A stretch of DNA of 64,000 bases. Origin: Thiomicrorhabdus sp033238645 (GTDB lineage Bacteria; Pseudomonadota; Gammaproteobacteria; Thiomicrospirales; Thiomicrospiraceae). Below the pieces are notes generated by a model, which ran no database searches, had not been told where the DNA came from, and saw nothing but the letters and a program-made list of their open reading frames with translations. Below, one piece after another: positions 1-8,318 of the stretch (position 1 is the first letter of the stretch; every line of letters begins with the position of its first letter). The DNA lies in NCBI GenBank assembly GCA_033238645.1, contig BQXR01000006.1, forward strand, positions 62,001 through 126,000, in the 5' to 3' direction. A program made the translations under genes and the position numbers.

Positions 1-29
1 GCAACGTGACTACGGTAAGCATCTAGCAT
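1..29 (-). CDS. acnB: aconitate hydratase B, first codons only (cut by window edge)
   Basis: A minus-strand ATG at 29-27 opens a frame running off the left edge and reading MLDAYRSHVA. This matches the start of bacterial aconitase B (MLxxYRxHVAERAA in the family). An AGGAG ribosome site sits at 44-40, ten bases before the ATG. AcnB is the main TCA-cycle aconitase, a cytoplasmic [4Fe-4S] enzyme that interconverts citrate and isocitrate. Only about ten residues are visible, so the call rests on a short but distinctive start plus the Shine-Dalgarno site. Confidence 0.6.
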
Positions 30-353
30 TATGAGACTACTCCTAACTATAAAATTTAAGTGGCGGTATTTTAACACAGTCAATCAATTTAGTATTTCAG
101 TTTATAACCCTACAAACCTGTCACCTATTGAGCGTAACAACGCTAAGTTATTTAAACTATTGATATATTATCGGTATGAAAAGGATTTATGAAATACTTG
201 GGAGTCGTAATAGGATGGTTTAGATGGGAGATTTGATACTCAAATATTTTGAACAGGGGGGGGCGGTGATCTACTAATGCCCCCCCCCTGTTCAAAATGT
301 TTGGACTAAAAAATAAGCGTTAAAAATGGAAAACAAGTAGTTAAAACAGGCTT
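30..353. other. intergenic region between acnB and djlA
   Basis: This gap holds the leader of acnB (minus strand) and the hairpin described at 246-298. I see no credible gene; the longest ATG frame with a plausible ribosome site (near 189) has only about 15 codons. The acnB promoter should lie near 60-130, but no clear -35/-10 pair is visible. Confidence 0.5.
246..298. repeat. inverted pair of the poly-C/TGCT dispersed motif; terminator-like hairpin
   Basis: ATTTTGAACAGGGGGGGG at 246-263 is the exact reverse complement of 281-298, giving an 18-bp stem with a 17-base loop. Each arm is one copy of the dispersed motif found throughout the window. The hairpin lies about 55 bases past the stop of djlA, so it could end the djlA transcript. 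Paired copies of a dispersed word acting as terminators are known for DNA-uptake sequences in Neisseria and Haemophilus; the parallel is inference. Confidence 0.75.
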
Positions 354-1184
354 TTACTGCTCTTTTCGACGTTTAATCTCTTCAAAGGCCGCGTTGATCT
401 CTTGCATTTTCTCCGTGCCTTTTTTGATCTCTTCGTCATCCATGCCCTGTCCATGCATATAATCTGGATGATGTTGCTTTACCAAACGACGATAAGCTTT
501 TTTAATGTCTCTAAAATCATCTTCTTTGGTACACCCCAGCTCAGCATAAGGATCTTTATCAAATGCATAACCACCCGCTTGACCGCCGCCTCGCACTTGC
601 TCGATCATGGTTTTGATCTGTGCTTCATTAAAACCAAGCGTCTCACCCAGCTCATTAATAAAAGCCAAAGTATCGTCAGACAAACCATCCAAACTCGCAA
701 AGGTCACCATCTGCATAAAGACCCCAACACGTACCTGTTCAGCCTGCTTAGACAGTGACTGACAGTAATACTGTACCGAGTTCTCATCATTTTTAGCTCT
801 GTTCGCTAAGGTAAACAGCTTGCGTTTAGTCGATTCTATAATCATTGCAGGCACGCCCGCTTGCTGCATGCCACCCAACATCGACTTGATGGTGTCGCTC
901 ATAAATTCGACTTCAACCTTACTCACCGCACCATCGCTCTTAGCAACCTTTGCCATCAGCGCAATCACTTCCTCTGGAATCGACAAGCGGCTTTTAGAGA
1001 ACTCATTACTCGCAAAGTTCTTATAAGCTTCCCCAAAGTTCTTACTATTCTTCACAGAACCATAAGCATCGCTGCTCACATCAGCCGTCTTACGTACCAG
1101 CTTAAACACCAACTTAAATGCAACAAAAACCAAAGCCAGAGCGGCTAACAGAGTGTAAGTAATAAATTTAAACAAACGACGCAT
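354..1184 (-). CDS. djlA: DjlA-type membrane-anchored J-domain co-chaperone
   Basis: The 276-residue protein has one N-terminal membrane helix (about 7-29) in the type III topology of DjlA. A TerB-like helical domain follows (about 70-198), then a C-terminal J domain (about 210-276). The HPD motif that stimulates DnaK ATPase is intact at 239-241, preceded by the usual basic helix II (KKAYRRLVKQ). DjlA works with DnaK/GrpE at the inner face of the cytoplasmic membrane. The gene stands alone, with a hairpin downstream. The match in domain order and length is good. Confidence 0.88.
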   Translation of the reverse strand: MRRLFKFITYTLLAALALVFVAFKLVFKLVRKTADVSSDAYGSVKNSKNFGEAYKNFASNEFSKSRLSIPEEVIALMAKVAKSDGAVSKVEVEFMSDTIKSMLGGMQQAGVPAMIIESTKRKLFTLANRAKNDENSVQYYCQSLSKQAEQVRVGVFMQMVTFASLDGLSDDTLAFINELGETLGFNEAQIKTMIEQVRGGGQAGGYAFDKDPYAELGCTKEDDFRDIKKAYRRLVKQHHPDYMHGQGMDDEEIKKGTEKMQEINAAFEEIKRRKEQ

Positions 1185-1407
1185 TTTGTACAGTTTCCTA
1201 AAGAGGGGATGACATTAATTACAGATGAAGATGATTATAGAGATTTCTGATGGATTCGGAGAGGTTTTATCAATGCCCACCTCGTTACCTCGCAAAGCAG
1301 AGAAACAAATTAATATTGATTTATCATTTAGATAATGGACTACAAAACCCTTATTCTTCTGCCAAGCCTCATTTAACTGCTTATTAATCAGGCGCGAGTC
1401 ATTCGGC

Positions 1408-2538
1408 TCAGGTCTTACCTTTTGCCTCTTTACTATTTTCAAACCCCATTGAAGAATCACCTTCAATATGCAGTGTTCTAGTTGGAAACGCCATCTCTGC
1501 TCCGTGTCCTTCTACTATGTCACTTACCTTTAGGAGTACATCTTCTTTGATCTCGTGAAAACGTATCCAGTCTGTGGTTTTGGTGAAGGTGTAGATAAAG
1601 AAATCTAGCGATGAGCTATTGAACTGATTAAAGTTCACGATCAGGGTTTGATTATTATCAATTTCTGAATGGTTTTGTAACATGGTTTTAACATCTGCGG
1701 TAATCAGGCGCATTTTATGGACATCGGCATAACGTACGCCCATAGTCTCTTTGATACGACGGTTGGTCATTCTTGATGGGTTCTCTATCGAGATGGTCGC
1801 GAAGATACCGTTTGGAATATACAGTGGGCGTTTGTCAAAGGTACGCACGGTGGTCATACGCCAACCAATCTTCTCTACCGTACCCTCTATTTCTCGATCT
1901 GGTGAGCGAATCCACTCTCCGACAGTGAAAGGTTTATCCATATAGAGCATCAACCCCCCAAAGACATTGCCTAAAAGATCTTTAGCGGCAAAACCAATGG
2001 CAATCCCCCCCATTCCTCCAAAGGCTAATAGCCCTGTTAGGCTAACGCCAAAGGCATTGAGGAAGAATAGACCTGTTAGGATAAAGGCGAGTAGTTTGAT
2101 AATCTTAGCCAGTGCTTCAACGGTGACTTCATCTAAACGGTCATCACCTCTAGCAAACACTTTTAGGTGTTTCTCTAAGCGCTGTACCAAGCGTATCGCA
2201 AACCAACCAACGGATAGCGTTAATATAGTCTGTTTGAAAGAGTAAATATGTTCAACCAACTCAGAATAGATATTAAGCTGTAACATCAAGGTGGTTAGCG
2301 CCAGTACGGTTCCTGTCACCCAAATAAAGAAGGAGACGGGTGCTCTCGCGGCATCAATGATACTCTCAAACCAGACCTTCTCTCTTTTAATAAACTGGTT
2401 ATACAACCCTTTTAAAACGCGTCTCTGAACGACATCAGCAATGGCGGTGATTATTAGAATTGAGATCACTAATAACAGCCAGACTTGCCCTCCAAACAGG
2501 GTGACTAAATCTGCCCACAACTCACCTACAATATTCAT
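1408..2538 (-). CDS. MscS-family mechanosensitive ion channel
   Basis: This 376-residue protein has about four or five N-terminal membrane helices, then the MscS core. The pore-lining helix region (FGGMGGIAIGFAAKD, near 172-186) and the beta domain (VGEWIRSPDREIEGTVEKIG) are both recognisable. The C-terminus ends PTRTLHIEG, as in larger MscS homologues of the YnaI/YbdG kind. Such channels release solutes on hypo-osmotic shock. Its ATG overlaps the nagZ stop as TAATG, so the two are probably translated from one message. The subfamily is not certain. Confidence 0.9.
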   Translation of the reverse strand: MNIVGELWADLVTLFGGQVWLLLVISILIITAIADVVQRRVLKGLYNQFIKREKVWFESIIDAARAPVSFFIWVTGTVLALTTLMLQLNIYSELVEHIYSFKQTILTLSVGWFAIRLVQRLEKHLKVFARGDDRLDEVTVEALAKIIKLLAFILTGLFFLNAFGVSLTGLLAFGGMGGIAIGFAAKDLLGNVFGGLMLYMDKPFTVGEWIRSPDREIEGTVEKIGWRMTTVRTFDKRPLYIPNGIFATISIENPSRMTNRRIKETMGVRYADVHKMRLITADVKTMLQNHSEIDNNQTLIVNFNQFNSSSLDFFIYTFTKTTDWIRFHEIKEDVLLKVSDIVEGHGAEMAFPTRTLHIEGDSSMGFENSKEAKGKT

Positions 2539-3608
2539 TAAATTAACTCCTGCTGATCATTAATCTGATTGATGTCATCCACGACACTGACAGCCGCCTG
2601 CCAGAGTGGATCAAACTTTAACTTGTCGTAATTAAACTTGCCATGCGCGTGCAGACGAATCAAACGTGCATGTGACAGAGTATCACCATGCCAGTTGATC
2701 TTGGATAAGACTTCATCAGCCGCCATCGGATCATTACACACTAAGACTAAATCACACCCCGCTTGCAGTGCTTTAAGAACACGCTCTGGTGCGGAGCCAT
2801 AAGCTTGGGCAGCTTTCATACTCATATCATCACTGATAATAGCCCCTTCAAAATGGCACTGTGTGCGCAGTACAGATTGTAGCCAAAACTCAGAAAAACC
2901 TGCCGGCAAGCTATCTATCTGCGGATAGATGACATGGGCAGGCATCACCGCATCTAAACCGTTCTCAATTAAACGCAAAAATGGCTGTAAATCATGCTGT
3001 TGAATCTCAGCAAATGGTCGGTGATCTGTCGCAACTTCTAAATGGGTATCTGCTTCAATAAAACCGTGCCCAGGAAAATGCTTAGCAACCGAGGCCATAC
3101 CCGCTTTACGCATCCCATTCATTAGGTGAAATGAGAGATTACCCACGGCAATAGGATTGCTATGGAAAGCACGATCACCAATCACTTTACTTCCGCCATA
3201 GTCTAGATCAACGACGGGTGCAAAACTGAAATCGACTCCAACAGCGAGCAGCTCAGCAGCAAGTAACCAACCAATTTTTTCAGCCGTTTGATAACTGTGC
3301 TTTGCATCTTGCTCATACAGTTCACCAAGAACACGCATGGGAGGAATATGGGTAAAGCCCGCTTTGAAACGCTGTACGCGTCCCCCTTCATGATCAACGC
3401 CAACCAGTAAACGTGGGTGACGCAGTTCATGTATCGACTTAGTCAGCTTCTGTAACTGCTCAACCGACTCAAAATTACGGCTAAAAAGAATCACCCCTGC
3501 AACCAGTGGATCCATGAGGCGTTCTGCTTCAAAAGGCTGTAAATATGTCCCTTCAATATCGACCATTACCGAGCCTAATGACATCGCTTCACCTTGCACT
3601 TTATTCAC
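2538..3608 (-). CDS. nagZ: beta-N-acetylhexosaminidase NagZ (cell-wall recycling)
   Basis: NagZ is a cytoplasmic GH3 enzyme that removes N-acetylglucosamine from anhydro-muropeptides during peptidoglycan recycling. The GH3 signatures are present: VDHEGGRVQRF, the KHFPGHG loop with the acid/base His (AKHFPGHGFIEADTH) and the nucleophile Asp in IISDDMSMKAA. At 356 residues it is near the usual 340. The start used here is GTG at 3608 with AAGGAG five bases upstream. An internal ATG at 3584 (MSLGSVMVDIEG), also with a good AAGGTGA site, aligns better with E. coli NagZ and may be the true start. Confidence 0.93.
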   Translation of the reverse strand: MNKVQGEAMSLGSVMVDIEGTYLQPFEAERLMDPLVAGVILFSRNFESVEQLQKLTKSIHELRHPRLLVGVDHEGGRVQRFKAGFTHIPPMRVLGELYEQDAKHSYQTAEKIGWLLAAELLAVGVDFSFAPVVDLDYGGSKVIGDRAFHSNPIAVGNLSFHLMNGMRKAGMASVAKHFPGHGFIEADTHLEVATDHRPFAEIQQHDLQPFLRLIENGLDAVMPAHVIYPQIDSLPAGFSEFWLQSVLRTQCHFEGAIISDDMSMKAAQAYGSAPERVLKALQAGCDLVLVCNDPMAADEVLSKINWHGDTLSHARLIRLHAHGKFNYDKLKFDPLWQAAVSVVDDINQINDQQELI

Positions 3609-3869
3609 CTTTACTCCTTATCCATTTTTGAGTTGCCTAGATTAGGCCTATTTTCTGTCTATTTAATACAGAAGTCGATAAAAAACTGTACAAAAAGCCC
3701 ATTAGAGTGCATTTAATCAGAATTTAGCCAGTCTGTATAAAAAACAATCTAAGTGTTATATAAGCGTAATTCTATTGTCACATTACACCTTTATGATTCA
3801 TCCTTGGAAACTAACCCTATTTTATAAGGCGACTCTTTATAATAAATCCATATACAAAAGGAGGCCACA

Positions 3870-4319
3870 ATGGCTAAACTCATTGGGATTGCAACCCACC
3901 CCGCTTCCAAAGCGCCTATTGAACAGCACCAAAAAATTTCGGTCACTTTAGCAGGCGGATTAGACAATGACTTTCAGGGTAAGAATAACCCTAAAACACA
4001 AGTGACTCTGCTCTCTCTAAAAACTTGGCAAAAGGTCTGTGCATCAGTTAATGTCGATATTGACTGGACTGAACGTCGTGCAAATTTATTGGTCGATGAT
4101 ATGGACTTCAATGAATCGATGTTAGGTCAGCAAATTCAGGTGGGCAAAGTGCTCCTGCAAATCACCTCTGAAACAGATCCTTGTGCCAGAATGGATGCTC
4201 TACACTCAGGACTAAAACAAGCATTAACAGCTGATTGGGCGGGGGGTATTCGTTGTACCGTGCTCAGAGAAGGCAAAATCTACTTAGATGACTCTATTAT
4301 CCTACTAAAACGTCTATAG
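3870..4319 (+). CDS. MOSC domain protein
   Basis: The 149-residue protein is a small stand-alone MOSC domain (molybdenum cofactor sulfurase C-terminal fold), with the conserved Cys in SETDPCARMD (about residue 106-115). Such proteins (YiiM/YuaD kind) carry sulfur or bind Moco and reduce N-hydroxylated compounds in some cases; the substrate here cannot be read. A very strong Shine-Dalgarno (AAAGGAGG) ends a few bases before the ATG, suggesting high translation. It is monocistronic and convergent with the permease genes. Confidence 0.85.
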   Translation: MAKLIGIATHPASKAPIEQHQKISVTLAGGLDNDFQGKNNPKTQVTLLSLKTWQKVCASVNVDIDWTERRANLLVDDMDFNESMLGQQIQVGKVLLQITSETDPCARMDALHSGLKQALTADWAGGIRCTVLREGKIYLDDSIILLKRL

Positions 4320-4334
4320 ACGTACTAAAGCCCT

Positions 4335-4353
4335 AAAAAACACTATGTTTTTT
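4335..4353 (+). terminator. AT-rich hairpin with T-run after MOSC gene
   Basis: AAAAAACA (4335-4342) pairs with TGTTTTTT (4346-4353) around a 3-base loop, 15 bases after the stop codon. The stem is weak in GC but lies between convergent genes, so it may act in both directions. Confidence 0.45.
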
Positions 4354-4364
4354 GCTTGCTCTCT

Positions 4365-4381
4365 ATTTCAAGCAGGGGGGG
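4365..4381 (-). repeat. dispersed poly-C/TGCT motif copy
   Basis: ATTTCAAGCAGGGGGGG, the reverse complement of the motif, with a C7 tract. It lies in the convergent gap between the MOSC gene and the ABC permease gene. Confidence 0.8.
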
Positions 4382-4404
4382 TTGCTTTGGCTAACGATCA
4401 CAGG

Positions 4405-5208
4405 CTATCGATTCGACTGTCTTGATTTTACATCCAAATAATCACGCCACTGATCCCCAATCAAATTCACCGCCAACACCACTAACATCAAAGCAATACC
4501 AGGTGCCAGCACTAAGTGTGGTGCAACCAGTAGGTAACGTGTACCCTCTTTAATCATACTGCCCCAAGATGCATCAGGCGGTTGAACACCCAAGCCTAAG
4601 AAGGATAATCCCGCCTCAGAGATAACCGCCCCCGCAATTCCAAAGGTTGCCTCAACACCCAATGGTGCCAAAATAAGCGGTAACACATGACGCCAAAGCA
4701 TTAGCGGTGTAGACACGCCAAGCGATTTAGCTGCTTGAATATGCTCTCTATGACGCAGACTCATAGTTTGTGCGCGGGCTAAACGTGCATAACCTACCCA
4801 ACCTACAACAACCAAAGCAAAGACGACATTTTCAATACCAGGCCCTAAAATCGCTGCTAAGGCTATCGCCAGTAAAAGCCCGGGAAAAGCTAGAAAGACA
4901 TCAATGATTTTAGTAATAACTCTATCTGTCCAGCCTCCAACATAACCACTATAGATACCAATGGTGGTGCCGATAATGGCAGAGAAGAAAACCACTCCCA
5001 TCGCAACAAATAGTGAGGTTTGTGCCCCTAACACTAAACGTTCTAAAACAGGACGGCCAAGTTCATCAGAGCCCATAACAGCATCACTATCTGGTGTGGC
5101 TAAAAACTGTGAAAGGATCACTTCATTTGCACCATCACCAATAAAAAAGCCAAACACCGCCATTAACAGCCAAACGACTACAATACTGTAACTTAAATAT
5201 TTCAACAT
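4405..5208 (-). CDS. ABC transporter permease, DppC/OppC/NikC family
   Basis: The 267-residue inner-membrane protein has about six helices. The permease signature for contacting the ATPase is present (EAGLSFLGLGVQPPDASWGSMIKEG, about 195-220), with the N-terminal DELGRPVLERL segment typical of peptide/nickel permeases. It forms a heterodimer with the DppB-like protein encoded just upstream (27-base gap). The ATPase subunits are not in this window, and the only substrate-binding protein is encoded 3.4 kb away. The substrate (di/oligopeptide or metal complex) cannot be decided from sequence. Confidence 0.9.
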   Translation of the reverse strand: MLKYLSYSIVVVWLLMAVFGFFIGDGANEVILSQFLATPDSDAVMGSDELGRPVLERLVLGAQTSLFVAMGVVFFSAIIGTTIGIYSGYVGGWTDRVITKIIDVFLAFPGLLLAIALAAILGPGIENVVFALVVVGWVGYARLARAQTMSLRHREHIQAAKSLGVSTPLMLWRHVLPLILAPLGVEATFGIAGAVISEAGLSFLGLGVQPPDASWGSMIKEGTRYLLVAPHLVLAPGIALMLVVLAVNLIGDQWRDYLDVKSRQSNR

Positions 5209-5235
5209 CTTAATTTCGCCACACGAATAAACACT

Positions 5236-6159
5236 CTATTTAGCCACTCTAATTCTTGGATCTAACCATGCATAGGCAAGTTCTGTTAAGGCGTTAATGG
5301 TGATGTAAGCGACACTGATTACCAAAATACAGCCTTGTACCACAGGGTAATCACGACGCTGAATTGATTCCACCAACAACTGCCCTAACCCTGGCCAATC
5401 AAAAACCACTTCGGTAATCACCGCCCCACCCAGCAAAGTACCTAGCTGTAAACCTAGGATAGTCACAACAGGCAGCAACGCATTTAACAGCGCATGTTTA
5501 CCATAGACCAATCGTGATGGCAGACCTTTGGCCTGTGCAGTACGAATATAATCTTCGTGTAAAACTTCAAGTAAGGAGGCACGTAACATTCTGGCTAAGA
5601 TCGCTGCCAACGCTGTACCCAACGTAATAGAGGGTAACACCCAAGAGAAAGGTTGATCTGCCCCACTCACTGGCAACCAAGCTAAGCCTAAAGAGAAAAA
5701 CAGGATCAACATAGGCCCTAACCAGAAGTTAGGAATAGAGACACCAATTAGGGAGACGGTCATAGAGAGATGATCAGGCCACTTGCCCGCTCTTAAGGCT
5801 GCCCACAGCCCTAATGGAAAAGAGATAATTACCGCAATAAACAGCGCCATCAGTGCTAACTGTAACGTCATCGGAAAACGTTGGGCAATTAGATCTGATA
5901 CGGGTTGTTGAAAGAAGAGTGACTGACCAAGGTCAAGCTGAAATAAGCCTGTTATATACAACCAATACTGAGTACCAATGGGGAGATGTAGACCTAACTG
6001 TTCACGTAGTGCTGTTTCATCTGCTGGGCTCGCCCAGTCACCTAACATCACCGCAACAGGATCACCAGGTACTAAGTGAATCAGAAAAAAAACCAGCGTA
6101 CCAACAATCCATGAGACAAAGAGGACTGAACCGAGTAGTCTAAAGAAATAAGCGATCAT
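5236..6159 (-). CDS. ABC transporter permease, DppB/OppB/NikB family
   Basis: This 307-residue permease has the typical N-terminal helix followed by LVPGDPVAVMLGD and a periplasmic loop with REQLGL. Five more helices follow, with a late cytoplasmic EVLHEDYIRTAQAKGL loop that docks on the ATPase. It is the partner of the downstream DppC-like protein. Its ATG overlaps the end of the L,D-transpeptidase gene by four bases (ATGA), so the three genes are probably one transcription unit. That pairing hints at a role in wall-peptide handling, which is only inference. Confidence 0.9.
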   Translation of the reverse strand: MIAYFFRLLGSVLFVSWIVGTLVFFLIHLVPGDPVAVMLGDWASPADETALREQLGLHLPIGTQYWLYITGLFQLDLGQSLFFQQPVSDLIAQRFPMTLQLALMALFIAVIISFPLGLWAALRAGKWPDHLSMTVSLIGVSIPNFWLGPMLILFFSLGLAWLPVSGADQPFSWVLPSITLGTALAAILARMLRASLLEVLHEDYIRTAQAKGLPSRLVYGKHALLNALLPVVTILGLQLGTLLGGAVITEVVFDWPGLGQLLVESIQRRDYPVVQGCILVISVAYITINALTELAYAWLDPRIRVAK

Positions 6160-6650
6160 GGTTGAATGGTGACCTCAGTGCCAACGGGAATTAAATCAAA
6201 CAATGCAATCACATCCTCATTTCTCATTCGAATACAGCCGTGTGACAGCGGCACACCCATTGGTTCTGAATTGGGTGTACCGTGAATATAGATATAACGC
6301 TGCATCGTATCGACATTGCCTAAACGATTAATACCCACCTCTTTGCCAGAGAGCCACATAATACGGCTCAATACCCAATCCCGTTTTGGGCACTGCTTGG
6401 CTAAATCAGCACTATAGATCTCACCTGTCGTTCGCCTACCCACAAAGACCGTATTGATGGGTTGATCTCGACCAATTTTTGCACGAATGCAGAGTAATCC
6501 CAGTGGCGTTTTGCCCGTATTTTTCTCACTGCCCACACCGTTCAGCGCCGTACTAATCACATAAGCACACAGTCGCTTTTGCTGATGATAAACAGCAAGG
6601 CTTTGCGAAGCAATGGAGATGACAATAGAGTAAGACAAAGAGATCGGCAA
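6156..6650 (-). CDS. L,D-transpeptidase (YkuD) family protein
   Basis: The 164-residue protein consists almost wholly of a YkuD catalytic domain. The catalytic segment HGTPNSEPMG...SHGCIRM (about 127-147) has both histidines and the nucleophilic Cys. Family members cross-link peptidoglycan or attach proteins to it. There is no signal peptide: the ORF begins directly with the first strand (ISIASQSLAVY), as in the short ErfK/YbiS-like proteins of many Proteobacteria. The cellular location is therefore unclear. The overlap with the permease gene suggests co-expression. Confidence 0.85.
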   Translation of the reverse strand: MPISLSYSIVISIASQSLAVYHQQKRLCAYVISTALNGVGSEKNTGKTPLGLLCIRAKIGRDQPINTVFVGRRTTGEIYSADLAKQCPKRDWVLSRIMWLSGKEVGINRLGNVDTMQRYIYIHGTPNSEPMGVPLSHGCIRMRNEDVIALFDLIPVGTEVTIQP

Positions 6651-6758
6651 CTATAGTTAAAAAGTTACACTATTTTAACCTTGATTTACCTATAGATTAG
6701 AACTGATTCTGTAGATTTTAGAACAAAATTTGATAGACATTTTAAAAAGCCAATTTTA

Positions 6759-6786
6759 CCTAAGAGTGGCTAAGCTCACTCTTAGG
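6759..6786 (-). terminator. hairpin after the AmmeMemoRadiSam B/A gene
   Basis: CCTAAGAGTG (6759-6768) pairs exactly with CACTCTTAGG (6777-6786), a 10-bp stem with an 8-base loop, 11 bases past the stop. The minus-strand T-run after it is interrupted, so it is a moderate terminator candidate. Confidence 0.55.
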
Positions 6787-6797
6787 CAAAACCTCAA

Positions 6798-8240
6798 TTA
6801 ATCCTGAATATCATCCCACTGCTGAGCGAAACTAATCGAATAATAACGCTCACAACGCATATTTTCTGACCATGTACGCATCCCTGCTTTTTGCATTAAG
6901 TGACTGATAAACTGATTTTTATCAGGCAACTGCTCCCAAACAGATGGCAGAAAGGTTGCACGATGAACACCATCTGAAATAATCAAACCATCTTTATTTG
7001 GTGTGAGCTGCTCCAAAAGAAGCTCAACAGTCTGACAGTTAGGAATCTCTACAGGCGAGGTTAATACAGAGATTGACACCTCGAGTTCGCCCGCTTCCCC
7101 CTCTGTTAGGGGTGGAAAACGCGGGTCTTTAAATGCCGCATTAAAGGCATTGCTCGCCACATCTTCTGCTAAAGGGTCGATTGCCTGTAGAGTGCCAATA
7201 CAACCACGCAACTGACCACGTTTCTCTAGCGTCACAAAAGCCCCTTTGATCACTTGTAGCTCAGGCGGTAATTTATTCAGTTGCTGTCTAACATCTAAAT
7301 ACTCCGATGTTTGCAAACCATACTCAATACTACGTTTAGCAATTTGTAACAGTCTACCTTGTAGCTCATCTGAATACTCCTCTTCTAAAGGCTTCACATT
7401 TAGAGGTCTTTCTATTGCCGTGTCATAGTGAGGCTCTTCCTCATCAAAAATCGCCCAGGTTCCATAACCTACCACACGGTTTTTATCGCCCCCCGTACTA
7501 CCCGAGTTAATTAACTCTAGTTGCTGAATCTGTTCAGGATGAATCTCATCCAAGCCAAGTAGCCCTTGTATGCCTTTATAACCACAAGCCCTTTCACCAC
7601 TTAGATCTAACCAGTGAACCTTATTAATCATCTCGGCCGTCATGCCATCAATTTTGCGGGCTTGCTCAACACTTTCAAAGTGACTTAGGTCGCTACTGAT
7701 TACAAAGTAGACCCCCTCTTGTCGCCAGAGTTTTTTAAGAAAAGCAGTCACATCTCGTTCTTCAACCTGACCATTCAGAAGCGGTAAAACTTTTGCATCA
7801 GGTAACAGGTATTTGATAAAAGGTAACTGAACTTCAATACTGTGTTCTTGCTCCTGTGCCGCATCCGACAACGCTACCACAGCAAACTCAGACAAGAGGT
7901 AATCGCGTAATGTACTATCTACTTCAATACTGCCTAAAGGCGTAGCCAGTTGGTCTACACTGACTGTCGCAACACCCTCAAACGCCATACGGTGCGCAGG
8001 CCCCATGACAACTACTGTCTTGATTTTGTCTGCGGCATCTTGCCACAACTTAAAGCCTCTGGCGGCGGCAAGCCCAGAAAACTTATAGCCTGCATGCGGC
8101 ACAATCAATGCCCGAGGTACATTTTTTTCTAATGGTTTGACCCAATCTTTTTTCATCCAGTTGTTAAACCAACTTGTCAGTTTATTAGCATTATCAGGAT
8201 AAAATTGTCCTGCTACGGCCGTCTCTCTAACGGTTGTCAT
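6798..8240 (-). CDS. AmmeMemoRadiSam system proteins B and A fused (Memo-like plus AMMECR1)
   Basis: Two families are fused. The N-terminal half (about 1-270) is a Memo-like domain, related to extradiol dioxygenases, with VPHAGYKFSG, MGPAHR, QEQEHSIEVQLPF and SSDLSHF carrying the histidines and acids of the putative metal site. The C-terminal half (about 300-480) is AMMECR1, with the signature RGCIGT and the surrounding FVTLEKRGQLRGCIG. Together with the divergent radical-SAM gene this makes the three-part AmmeMemoRadiSam system, whose biochemical role I do not know. The start is ATG 8240 (MTTVRETAVAG) with GGGAG six bases before; a longer GTG start at 8255 is less likely. Confidence 0.9.
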   Translation of the reverse strand: MTTVRETAVAGQFYPDNANKLTSWFNNWMKKDWVKPLEKNVPRALIVPHAGYKFSGLAAARGFKLWQDAADKIKTVVVMGPAHRMAFEGVATVSVDQLATPLGSIEVDSTLRDYLLSEFAVVALSDAAQEQEHSIEVQLPFIKYLLPDAKVLPLLNGQVEERDVTAFLKKLWRQEGVYFVISSDLSHFESVEQARKIDGMTAEMINKVHWLDLSGERACGYKGIQGLLGLDEIHPEQIQQLELINSGSTGGDKNRVVGYGTWAIFDEEEPHYDTAIERPLNVKPLEEEYSDELQGRLLQIAKRSIEYGLQTSEYLDVRQQLNKLPPELQVIKGAFVTLEKRGQLRGCIGTLQAIDPLAEDVASNAFNAAFKDPRFPPLTEGEAGELEVSISVLTSPVEIPNCQTVELLLEQLTPNKDGLIISDGVHRATFLPSVWEQLPDKNQFISHLMQKAGMRTWSENMRCERYYSISFAQQWDDIQD

Positions 8241-8318
8241 CAGCTGCTCCCGCACTTGAAATATGATATATGAGGACTAGTATATAACGAGTTAGATTTC
8301 ACTTTGCAAGGTAATTAC

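Noticed and set aside
1215..1466. 83-codon minus-strand ORF overlapping the 3' end of the MscS gene
   Set aside because: It overlaps the real gene in another frame, has no ribosome site or recognisable domain, and the MscS C-terminus is already complete.
2005..2011. C7 run in the MscS gene as another dispersed-motif copy
   Set aside because: The flank lacks TGCTYRAAAT and the run encodes a conserved Gly-Met-Gly-Gly pore motif. The same judgement applies to runs at 7491, 20076, 28092 and 45796.
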